Assembly (NCBI GenBank): GCA_029261155.1
Contig: JAJDBW010000080.1
Span: 1-34,824 of the forward strand
DNA length: 34,824 bases
DNA from: Nitrospirota bacterium
Lineage (GTDB): Bacteria > Nitrospirota > Nitrospiria > SBBL01 > JAADHI01
Direction: 5' to 3'
Shown: positions 17,483-24,479 of the stretch, piece by piece
How the letters are laid out: every line of letters begins with the position of its first letter
Numbering within the stretch: the first letter of the stretch is position 1
The notes under the pieces: model-generated
What the model saw: the letters and a program-made list of their open reading frames with translations, nothing else
Database searches by the model: none
What the model was told of the DNA's origin: nothing
Made by a program: the position numbers and the translations under genes

Positions 17483-19057
17483 CTAGGATTCGGTGACAAA
17501 GCCGCGCGCAGCGAGCTCAATTTCGAGATTGAGCAGCGCCGCGCGTCCTGTATTTCCTTCAAAGACATTGGCGATTGAATCATCGGCGTAGTTTGTCTCA
17601 TTGTGTTTTTTCATCGGATCGAAGGCTGGGGCCGCCTTTTCTTTCCAAGCCTTCAAGCAGGCCTTGGTGATCATCTTGCCGAAAGGCGGGGGGTTATAAA
17701 GCAGCTTTTTGATCATCAAGGGATTCATCGACAAGGGATCGTAATTTTTAGGCAGATAGCCTTCTTTGATCAAGCGCTCGGAAAGCCCGGTATTCGGTTG
17801 AATGCCCAAGAAAAAAAGTGCCGGATAAACTTTATCCTCGCCTAAAATGGAAACGATCTTTTTATAGGATGCAATACTTTCAAGCAGCGTTGCTTCTGTT
17901 TCGCCCGGTGCATTCAAGGAATAATTGAGAATGACACGCCCTTTAAAACCGGCTTCCTTCAAATAATGGCAGCCTTCATAAAGCTTGTCGAGTGTGAAAC
18001 CCATTTTTAAACCGTTTAAGATCTCTTGCGATCCGGAGGTGATGGCCACTTCGGTATCGCCCAATCCCGAATCCACCATGAGGCGGGCCAGTTCTTTTGT
18101 AATTAAACTTGTCCGAATGTAAGCGCCCCATTCGATCTGCATGCCGCTGGCGATGATCCGTTCCAAGGTTTCGGTACAGTGCGGATAGAATTTTGAGCCG
18201 GGGATCCACTGGGCATCGGAAAACCAAAAACGCCGCACACCCCATTGGTCATAGAAGGCTTTCATTTCCGCGACAATATTTTCCGCCGGGCGTGTGTAGA
18301 CCCTTTTGCCCTCGATGTAGGTATAAAGGCAAAATTGGCAATCGTAAGGGCAGCCCCGCTTCGTTTGAATGCCGATGGCGTCGTTTTTGTATTCCAGGGC
18401 TTGAGGGAAAATCGAGGCGATGTAGGTCGGATCCTGCACGGTGCTGTCAAGCATCACCGGTGCTTCTTGAACGCCCGTAATGACTTCATTGCCCTTCCGG
18501 AAGATACAGCGGTCTTTCATAATGGACTGGTCTTCGTAGATATTGAGGAGGGCATCCTCGCCCTCTCCGATGATTCCGACGACGCCTTCCGGGAGGCGTC
18601 GGATGATCTCCTTCGAAAAAACCGAAAAGGCCCCGCCGCCGACGACCACTTGCATGTCGGGATGTTTTTTTCGGATGAGATGGAAGTAGGCGAGATGCTC
18701 CCTTAAATTGTTGTAGTAAAGATAAAGCGAGCGCAGGCCCTGAATGGCGGCGATGCCTTTACGAATGGGATTCAGCGAATGATAAAAATCGAAGGCGTAT
18801 TGCAAGGAACCATCGCCCTCATGCGGCGCGAACATCTGAATGTCTCGCCACGAAAAGGCCATGAGGTCGGGTTTAAAAGACGCGATGGTTTCAAGGAGCG
18901 CCGCCTGTCGCTTTTCTGGGGCGATCAGCGAAAGGTCGAGTATCCGTTGCGGGGCTTCCGGATGGCGTTGATGCAGAAAGCTGGCCAGGTAGGTAATCCC
19001 CAGAGGGTAGACCTTTTTGCAGGGAAGAAAAACGTAAAGAACGGCTTTCGCAGGCAT
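17483..19057 (-). CDS. Radical SAM protein with N-terminal B12-binding-like domain
   Basis: 524 residues from ATG 19057, chosen because GGAG lies just upstream and the segment before it is not conserved-looking; the frame is open to a TTG at 19084. Residues 1-180 resemble the Rossmann-like cobalamin-binding region of class B radical SAM enzymes (VYPLGITYLASFLHQ, KPDLMAFSW, VVVGGGAFS, GIIGEGEDALLNI). I do not see DxHxxG, as is usual for this class. The SAM core begins with KRGCPYDCQFC, giving the 4Fe-4S ligands Cys236, Cys240 and Cys243. Such enzymes do methylations, ring formations and similar steps; the substrate is unknown. A ferredoxin gene follows 113 bases downstream. Confidence 0.85.
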   Translation of the reverse strand: MPAKAVLYVFLPCKKVYPLGITYLASFLHQRHPEAPQRILDLSLIAPEKRQAALLETIASFKPDLMAFSWRDIQMFAPHEGDGSLQYAFDFYHSLNPIRKGIAAIQGLRSLYLYYNNLREHLAYFHLIRKKHPDMQVVVGGGAFSVFSKEIIRRLPEGVVGIIGEGEDALLNIYEDQSIMKDRCIFRKGNEVITGVQEAPVMLDSTVQDPTYIASIFPQALEYKNDAIGIQTKRGCPYDCQFCLYTYIEGKRVYTRPAENIVAEMKAFYDQWGVRRFWFSDAQWIPGSKFYPHCTETLERIIASGMQIEWGAYIRTSLITKELARLMVDSGLGDTEVAITSGSQEILNGLKMGFTLDKLYEGCHYLKEAGFKGRVILNYSLNAPGETEATLLESIASYKKIVSILGEDKVYPALFFLGIQPNTGLSERLIKEGYLPKNYDPLSMNPLMIKKLLYNPPPFGKMITKACLKAWKEKAAPAFDPMKKHNETNYADDSIANVFEGNTGRAALLNLEIELAARGFVTES

Positions 19058-19406
19058 AAACACTCCGGAAGAAAACGATAACACGGTTCAAAATTCCAAA
19101 GCAAGCCGAATTCGGCTCGAAATCCGGGTCTGAACCCTTATCTAGGTCGGGGTCCAGATCGAAGCCGGCGTGAAGAGTGAGGAGGCCGTATAGAGGCAAG
19201 AATGGCTTGAAGCCTCTGTAATTCTAAACATTTTCGTTGACAAGGAGAAGAGCGATGGGATAGGTTTTAGCACCGCATAAATTGGTTTTGCCTGAACGCA
19301 TGGCAAGGGAAAGCGGGCCGGATTTGTGAAAAATCAGTTCGACAAGGATCAATACGCGTATTGAAAAAAAAATTCAGAAACCGACGAATAAAACGGGGGT
19401 AAGGAC
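19058..19406. other. Divergent intergenic region with several inverted repeats
   Basis: 349 bases between the radical SAM gene (minus) and the peroxiredoxin gene (plus). It has a 14-bp perfect palindrome AGCCGAATTCGGCT (19104-19117), a hairpin AGAGGC/GCCTCT (19192-19197 and 19212-19217) and the 16-bp palindrome described separately. TTGACA at 19236-19241 may be a -35 box, but the -10 region is weak. No ORF looks genuine. Confidence 0.5.
19349..19364. promoter_or_regulatory. 16-bp palindrome upstream of the peroxiredoxin gene
   Basis: TCAATACGCGTATTGA is a perfect palindrome 42 bases before the peroxiredoxin ATG, followed by nine A residues. Its place suggests an operator for a dimeric regulator. 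It does not match the PerR box as I know it. One perfect 16-mer palindrome is expected by chance in about two windows of this size, so only its position makes it notable. Confidence 0.4.
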
Positions 19407-19988
19407 ATGGTATTAGTGAATAAAGAAGCACCAGATTTTACGGCAAAGGCCGCGCAAGGGACAAAAGTTATCGATGAATTTAAGCTATCGGACCTTCGAG
19501 GGAAATATGTCGTGATGTTTTTCTATCCCTTGGATTTCACCTTTGTCTGCCCCACGGAGCTCCATGCTTTTCAGGCCAAACTCGGTGAATTCGAGAAAAG
19601 AAACGTCCAAGTGGTCGGCGTATCAATCGATTCGTGGTTTTCGCACTTGGCTTGGTTGAAAACGCCCAAGAGCAAGGGCGGTATCGAGGGCGTCAGCTAT
19701 CCCATCGTCTCCGACATCAACAAAACCATTTCGCGAGATTATGATGTTCTTATTGAAGCGGCTGGAATTGCGCTTCGCGGTTTATTTTTAATCGACAAAA
19801 ATGGCATTGTGCAGCACCAGGTAATCAACAATCTGCCCCTTGGCCGTAACGTCGATGAAGTACTTCGTATGGTTGACGCCTTGCAATATACCGAGGAACA
19901 CGGCGAAGTTTGCCCCGCCAACTGGAAAGAAGGCGCCAAATCAATGAAACCGACGGGTGCAGGTTTGGAAGAATATTTCGCCGCATAA
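19407..19988 (+). CDS. 2-Cys peroxiredoxin (AhpC/Prx1 type)
   Basis: 193 residues, cytosolic. It reduces hydrogen peroxide and organic or peroxynitrite peroxides. The peroxidatic Cys48 lies in DFTFVCPTE and the resolving Cys169 in HGEVCPANW, so it is a typical 2-Cys enzyme of the Prx1/AhpC group. The C-terminal tail ends EEYFAA with a YF element, associated with sensitivity to over-oxidation in related enzymes. GTAAGGAC precedes the ATG. It is monocistronic, with a strong hairpin after it and a palindrome before it. The electron donor (AhpF or thioredoxin) is not in the window. Confidence 0.95.
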   Translation: MVLVNKEAPDFTAKAAQGTKVIDEFKLSDLRGKYVVMFFYPLDFTFVCPTELHAFQAKLGEFEKRNVQVVGVSIDSWFSHLAWLKTPKSKGGIEGVSYPIVSDINKTISRDYDVLIEAAGIALRGLFLIDKNGIVQHQVINNLPLGRNVDEVLRMVDALQYTEEHGEVCPANWKEGAKSMKPTGAGLEEYFAA

Positions 19989-20011
19989 TTCACCTTGTTT
20001 CACTAGTTTTT

Positions 20012-20038
20012 CCGGGGCGCCTGATCAAGGCGCCCCGG
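20012..20038 (+). terminator. GC-rich hairpin between convergent genes
   Basis: CCGGGGCGCCT (20012-20022) pairs perfectly with AGGCGCCCCGG (20028-20038) around a five-base loop. T residues follow only after about ten bases (20050-20054) and precede it at 20007-20011, so the U-run is misplaced for a textbook terminator. It most likely ends peroxiredoxin transcription and shields it from the convergent gene. Confidence 0.55.
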
Positions 20039-20107
20039 TATCCCCTGCCTTTTTCCCCGCTTTAAGACTGCGAACTTGTTTCTAATCCTGTTTCCCATTA
20101 CAGCAGT

Positions 20108-20518
20108 TTACCGTTTTGGAAAACATCTCTGCATAAAGCCCTCGATCTCTTGTTTTAAAAAATGATCGAAATCCCATTGTTCCTGGGTCAACACATTCCG
20201 GCGTTCCTCACGAATACAATAGACCTCGGCCCGAAGGGCCTCGCCCATTTTTGTGACGATATGGACTGGCATCCGAAAGTAGTCCTCCCCTTCAAAACCG
20301 TCCAAAAGGCGAAAGGTCTTCTCGTCGATATTTCGGTACAAGGTGCCTTCGACAAGCCCCCCTTTTTCTGGAAGGATACCCGGATAGTCGGCGCCGCGGA
20401 CTCGGTATATCACGTAATGCTGCAATTGGGCGTCGATTCCTAACAGGGCTTGGCCCGTCACTGCTTTCATGACCTTCAGGGATCGCAAGGTGCCGTAACA
20501 AAAGAGCGGGTTCGTCAT
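20108..20518 (-). CDS. Gamma-glutamylcyclotransferase-like (AIG2 family) protein
   Basis: 136 residues, cytosolic. The N-terminal substrate loop FCYGTLRS (YGTL at 8-11) and the catalytic-Glu segment LLDGFEGEDYFR (Glu76 or Glu78) are those of the GGCT/AIG2/YtfP fold. Family members convert gamma-glutamyl amino acids or gamma-glutamylamines to 5-oxoproline, or act in repair of related adducts; the substrate here cannot be told. Length is normal. It is convergent with the peroxiredoxin gene. Confidence 0.85.
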   Translation of the reverse strand: MTNPLFCYGTLRSLKVMKAVTGQALLGIDAQLQHYVIYRVRGADYPGILPEKGGLVEGTLYRNIDEKTFRLLDGFEGEDYFRMPVHIVTKMGEALRAEVYCIREERRNVLTQEQWDFDHFLKQEIEGFMQRCFPKR

Positions 20519-20618
20519 GGGTTTTTATGTATGACTTTGATCATAGGACTTAAGCGATAAAGTGAGTCGTAGATGCTCTGGACCTCACGATAGATTCAAA
20601 ATGCCAACATATTTTTTA

Positions 20619-21038
20619 TTATAGCGATTCACAAGGTTTACAGACGAGTATGGTCTCTTTCATTTCGCGTGATTCTTTGTCCCATGTATCTAAGTCATGT
20701 CTAATTAATTGACTATAGTGGCAATAAATGTATTCGTCGCTGACTTCTATCTTATGGCAAAATAAACCGTGTATTGCTCTATTACCCAACTCACATACAC
20801 GACGCTCTTTTGTTGGTAGATTATTGTAACCCGCCCATAATTCAAGGAAGGGGCGATAGCTTTTATTTCTTAAGTAAGCGATCTGTTCGTGGTGATTCAA
20901 GAACATTTCTTTAGCTTTTTCTAGAACATCTTTTTCGATTTGTTTGGGAGATATCCTGCCATCGCGTAGGCCAATGAGGTGGTTAGCCTCATTAACCACT
21001 TCAAAGATCACCCAGAATGTCCGTTTATGTGTATGCAT
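20619..21038 (-). CDS. Hypothetical protein, AT-rich gene
   Basis: 139 residues of no family I recognise. It is mostly helical by composition, with several His, Trp and Cys residues (CELGNRAIHGLFCHK, CHYSQLIRHD, and CKPC near the end), without signal peptide or TM. Its codon use is more AT-rich than the neighbouring polymerase, which suggests recent acquisition. It sits between two unrelated genes with no obvious operon partner. The start is uncertain; there is no strong ribosome binding site before ATG 21038. Confidence 0.5.
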   Translation of the reverse strand: MHTHKRTFWVIFEVVNEANHLIGLRDGRISPKQIEKDVLEKAKEMFLNHHEQIAYLRNKSYRPFLELWAGYNNLPTKERRVCELGNRAIHGLFCHKIEVSDEYIYCHYSQLIRHDLDTWDKESREMKETILVCKPCESL

Positions 21039-21100
21039 ATGAGACCCATATGGTTATGTGTATCTTCGCGATAATATCAATCGAATTTTAAAACTAAAAG

Positions 21101-23329
21101 CTAGATCGATTGATGCAAGTGTATCCCCTTCGGCATCAACACTTCCATCGCCTCCCTTAAAAGCGATTCGTATTTTTCCACATCGTAGGCCCAGGCCCCG
21201 TCGATAAATCCAATGGCCCGCGCGCGGTCGGAGGGCAGCTTCGCCTTCATGTCGGTGATCACGTAGGCGATGGCTTGGCCCGGCACCAAGTGGACGCCTC
21301 GGCCTGCGAGTTCCTTCGCCACAATCGCGCTGAGGCTGGCCTTTTGGTAGTCTTCCGGCGCTTTCGAGAGCGACTTGGCGATAGCCAATTCAAAAAAAGG
21401 CACTTGGCCCGAGCGCAGCTGATCTCGATATTTTTCGAAGCAGGTGCCGACTTCCGGCAGGGCTGCGCGATATCCTTGGGCGTCGCTCGCTTTCGAAAGA
21501 ATATCGATCATGTTCTGCTGGACTTTTTTAATGAAATAGGCCGTATCGCCGCGCCGGACTTCAATCCCACGCAGCTTCGTTTTCCCGGACTGGAAACAGC
21601 CCAGGTAACGATTGGGCACGCCGATCTTCGGGTTTGTCTTCGAAGGCGGAAAGAGGAGCCAGGAATAGATGCCTTCGAAGGCGATGGGGATTTCGCAGTC
21701 GCGCGAGATGCGTTCGCAAAGGGCCTCGTAATCAGCCTCCGTTGCGCCCACTTGCTTTAACCAAAGCGAATCCACAATGGCGTGGAGCATCTCGAAGCCC
21801 GCGTCTTCCGCAATCTCCTTTGCCTGGAGTAGCTTCTCGCGGGCATAAGCCGTAATCGCCTCGTGCGCTTCAATCTTGCCGAAGCGGGCGTTCTTGTAGC
21901 CTTGATAACCGAAGGTCGTCACCAAGCCCCATTTCAAGGCCGATTGGCGTTCGTCGTAAATGCGCCGCTGGGCCGGATCGCTTGCCGTCTTTTTTAAGTG
22001 TTTGTAGCGCGCCCGCTTTTCCAAAAAGGGCTCGAGAAAGCGCGGGACAAGTCCCCTGCGTTTTTTGCAGAGATGGTGTCCGATTTCGGGGACGCGGTTT
22101 TCGGGGCAGCAGGTGCAGTTAATCGTCTCGGGAGAGATGTTATATTTTGCCATCAGCGAGGGATACATCGAGGCGAAGTCGAGTTCGCCGATGGCTTCAT
22201 GCAGGCCCAGAATAGGCGCATAGGTAAGGCCGCCCTTGTCCGTGAGCAGGAGTTGGCTCGCGCTTTTAAATCCTTCCGCTTCCCGCTTTCGCCAGGGAAT
22301 GAGGATGCCGTCTTGAAAGGCCAGGTCCATCTGCATGGAGGTGATGCCCGTGCCCGTACTTGTCCGCGCCATCTGCTGCACCGGGATTCTGGAGAGCCGG
22401 GCGAATTCGAAAAGGCCCTCCAATGCCGTTTGCCCGACGAGAAAGGAGTTGAAGCGGTCGATGTGCCAGCGTCCGAAAAGGAGTCGCGCGGCTGAACGAT
22501 GGACGACGGCCCCGTAAGAAAAATAGGAGCGCTCTTTTTTGGCCTGCACCTTTTTATTGGGTTCTCGATTGAGCGCGAGGGGCCGGCCCATGTGCTGGGC
22601 GCTTTGCATGAGTTGCGGCAGGATGCAGGGATCGCCCCATTCAGAAAGAATGAGATCCGGATCGTATTGTTCGAGTATCCGGTTGAACTGATCGACAATG
22701 GCCGCATCGTCGCTGCCTTCGAGCGTGCGGCATTGTCCTTCGATCTCCACCTCCAAAGGTCTCGGACCGCAGTGATCGGGCCGGATGTGTTCTCCTTCCA
22801 TGCGAAGCTTTAAGATCGAAAGCGGGGGGATGCTGTAGTCGGTGTCCCAGATTGAATCCTGGATTGCGATGGCCTTGATTGCCCCATTCGATTCCGCTTC
22901 GATTTCGCAGAAGGCGAGGGGGAAGAGCCGCTTCGTAAAGCAATACAGTTGCGGCAGCGAGAGGTCGCAGTTGTAAAGTGCGAGTGCGCCGCCTTGATGG
23001 CCCTTTTTATTTTCGAGGGAGATGACCCACTGCACAACCTTGGCGAAGTGGAGCGGATTGAAAACGGTGACACGCAGGACGGGAATGTTTTTCCCGGAAT
23101 AAAATTCGATGCCTTCGGACTTGTCGATGCGAAGGGGGAGTTTGAGTTTGCCAATGAAAGTACAAGATGCGCGGAGACGTGCGGCCGGTCCGCCGATGTA
23201 AAAAGACGGCGCAAAGGCATCGAAGAGCCGATGTTTCTTCCCCGCCGCATCGATGAGCCAGAGACGCATGCCGCCGTACACCGGGTAGAGATCAAAGATC
23301 CAGCCTTTGTATTTGAGATCAGAGGACAT
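21101..23329 (-). CDS. B-family DNA polymerase, PolB2-like, with degenerate exonuclease (putative translesion polymerase)
   Basis: 742 residues from ATG 23329; an earlier in-frame start would overlap the upstream gene almost completely, so I reject it. The polymerase motifs are A: ELDFASMYPS (catalytic Asp384), B: KWGLVTTFGYQGYKNARFG (Lys466 to Gly484), C: HAIVDSLWLK (Asp520). In motif C the usual YGDTDS is reduced to IVDS, keeping only the catalytic second Asp. In the exonuclease half the three motifs lack their acids: SILKLRMEGE stands where LDIE is expected (171-180), DPDLILSEWGD where YN..FD is expected (223-233), and FLVGQTALEGL where YxxxDA is expected (296-306). Proofreading is therefore probably lost. 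Sequence around motifs A-C recalls from memory the PolB2 group of archaea and some bacteria. It is the last gene of the lexA-led cassette. Confidence 0.85.
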   Translation of the reverse strand: MSSDLKYKGWIFDLYPVYGGMRLWLIDAAGKKHRLFDAFAPSFYIGGPAARLRASCTFIGKLKLPLRIDKSEGIEFYSGKNIPVLRVTVFNPLHFAKVVQWVISLENKKGHQGGALALYNCDLSLPQLYCFTKRLFPLAFCEIEAESNGAIKAIAIQDSIWDTDYSIPPLSILKLRMEGEHIRPDHCGPRPLEVEIEGQCRTLEGSDDAAIVDQFNRILEQYDPDLILSEWGDPCILPQLMQSAQHMGRPLALNREPNKKVQAKKERSYFSYGAVVHRSAARLLFGRWHIDRFNSFLVGQTALEGLFEFARLSRIPVQQMARTSTGTGITSMQMDLAFQDGILIPWRKREAEGFKSASQLLLTDKGGLTYAPILGLHEAIGELDFASMYPSLMAKYNISPETINCTCCPENRVPEIGHHLCKKRRGLVPRFLEPFLEKRARYKHLKKTASDPAQRRIYDERQSALKWGLVTTFGYQGYKNARFGKIEAHEAITAYAREKLLQAKEIAEDAGFEMLHAIVDSLWLKQVGATEADYEALCERISRDCEIPIAFEGIYSWLLFPPSKTNPKIGVPNRYLGCFQSGKTKLRGIEVRRGDTAYFIKKVQQNMIDILSKASDAQGYRAALPEVGTCFEKYRDQLRSGQVPFFELAIAKSLSKAPEDYQKASLSAIVAKELAGRGVHLVPGQAIAYVITDMKAKLPSDRARAIGFIDGAWAYDVEKYESLLREAMEVLMPKGIHLHQSI

Positions 23330-23346
23330 AAGCTGGGCCGAGGATT

Positions 23347-23634
23347 TTACACGGAGGTTTGGGCATTGTCTTTTCGTCCTTCTTTTTCCAGGCGGGCGAG
23401 GCGTTTTTCCAAACGGGTATTGCTTTTGTAGGCCTCGATGAGCATGGCCACCATCATGGCCTCGAAGGGGCTGGCCTTTGCAGCATAACTGCCTGCGGCG
23501 ACGTGGTACTTGGCGGCCTGAAAGAGGCTGTCGAGAATTTCTTGATCTTCCCTGCGCAAGGCCCGGCGGAATGCGGACCACGCGCTGACTTCTTGGGCAA
23601 TCAATTGTGTGAAGGTGGCGAGCGTTCTGCCCAT
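23347..23634 (-). CDS. Small helical protein (MGRT...RRALRR type) of the polymerase cassette
   Basis: 95 residues, all-helical by pattern, cytosolic. It begins MGRTLATFTQLI, continues WSAFRRALRREDQEILDSLFQAAKYH and a hydrophobic FEAMMVAMLIEAYK, and ends in a charged coiled-coil-like tail (RLEKRLARLEKE). The pattern recalls a family of short proteins (DUF8156-like, as I remember it) common in haloarchaea; I cannot verify this here. An AAGG site precedes the ATG. The polymerase gene starts 17 bases after its stop codon, so they are translated from one mRNA, and the protein may be an accessory subunit or adaptor of the polymerase. Confidence 0.75.
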   Translation of the reverse strand: MGRTLATFTQLIAQEVSAWSAFRRALRREDQEILDSLFQAAKYHVAAGSYAAKASPFEAMMVAMLIEAYKSNTRLEKRLARLEKEGRKDNAQTSV

Positions 23635-23649
23635 ATCAACCTTGCAGAC

Positions 23650-23679
23650 AAAAAAGCCCCCTCCCCTTGAGGGAGGGGG
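23650..23679 (-). terminator. Intrinsic terminator or attenuator inside the SOS cassette
   Basis: On the minus strand CCCCCTCCC (23679-23671) pairs perfectly with GGGAGGGGG (23665-23657) around a five-base loop; after one more base comes TTTTTT (23655-23650). It lies between the RecA-like gene and the small protein-polymerase pair, only 15 bases before the next start codon. Confidence 0.75.
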
Positions 23680-23694
23680 TCTTAGAAAAAATGA

Positions 23695-24366
23695 CTAACG
23701 ATAGCCCTGCGCAGCACGAGGGGCTTCGATGGGAAAGACCCATTGGCGGGCTTCGGGTTTTTCTTCCGTGATACGGATGGCTGCTTCCGATGCATCGCCC
23801 GGACGCTCGACCCGAAAGATGCGCTTGGCCGTGGTTTTAAGATGCGAGAGAAAAAAGGTGCGCCGCCCCGCCGATTTTTTGGGGAAGGGCGAGAGAATGA
23901 CGAAGATCCGGTCCGGCGCAAGTTGTGAGAGTGCGGTGACGATGTGGAGCAGGAGATTCTTGGCTTCTATAAGGGGGACGGATTCGTCGTAAAAGGTTTC
24001 CAGTGGCGCACAGAGGATGACCAAGCGCGGGTGGTGCGCCGTGATGCCGCTTTGCAGTTGATTGAGGACCAGCGATCCCATTTGGTGGCAAGTGAAGGCG
24101 CGCGATACGAAGAGCGAGGAAAGAAAAGTGTTGGGATCGTGACCGATTTCCTTCGCCAAATCGACAAGGGGGTAGGGATTGAAACGATTGTCGCCATCCA
24201 AAAACAAGACCCGCTCCCCTTGGCTCAAGCGCCATCCGGCAAGCAAGGGGGCAAGTCCGAAGAGGGCCGCATCGCCGTAGAACAGAAAAATGCCGCCCTT
24301 CGCATCTGAAATGAGCGAAAGGGGCGGCCCTTGAAAAGGGGAATCGAAATCGAATTGCGCAGACAT
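23695..24366 (-). CDS. RecA/Rad51-like protein without Walker motifs (ImuA/SulA-like position)
   Basis: 223 residues, cytosolic. The sequence follows a RecA-superfamily core: GGIFLFYGDAALFGLAP stands where a P-loop would be (24-40), VLFLDGDNRFNPYPL (53-67) and DPNTFLSSLFVSRAFTCHQ (77-95) match Rad51/RadB-type segments, and PRLVILCAPLETFYDE (113-128) stands where Walker B would be. There is no GK[ST] and no Walker-B Asp, so it should not hydrolyse ATP. Its place after lexA and before a polymerase is that of ImuA/SulA-like proteins in bacterial mutasome cassettes. It may act as a structural partner linking RecA filaments to the polymerase; this is inference. AAAGG lies ten bases before the ATG. 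Confidence 0.75.
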   Translation of the reverse strand: MSAQFDFDSPFQGPPLSLISDAKGGIFLFYGDAALFGLAPLLAGWRLSQGERVLFLDGDNRFNPYPLVDLAKEIGHDPNTFLSSLFVSRAFTCHQMGSLVLNQLQSGITAHHPRLVILCAPLETFYDESVPLIEAKNLLLHIVTALSQLAPDRIFVILSPFPKKSAGRRTFFLSHLKTTAKRIFRVERPGDASEAAIRITEEKPEARQWVFPIEAPRAAQGYR

Positions 24367-24479
24367 TTTGAACGAACCTTTCTAAAATGCAGTTTACCGT
24401 TAACGGTTTCCGGTTTATGGTTGAAAATATAGGCCTTAAAAACCCTCAACTGGGAACGGTGAACCGGCAAGCGTATTTT

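Noticed and set aside
17515-17535. GCTCAAT/ATTGAGC hairpin as a terminator
   Set aside because: It lies within the C-terminal coding part of the radical SAM gene and has no T-run.
20528-20543. TATGA-N6-TCATA inverted repeat upstream of the cyclotransferase gene, as a second LexA site
   Set aside because: It shares only the central TATGA/TCATA with the lexA palindrome and lacks the TAG/CTA arms; five-base arms are common by chance.
23330-23581. Long N-terminal extension of the polymerase frame (84 residues up to 23581)
   Set aside because: It lies almost wholly inside the coding region of the 95-aa gene in another frame, is Arg/Gln/Pro-rich like an out-of-frame shadow, and family-like sequence begins only at MSSDLKYKGW.
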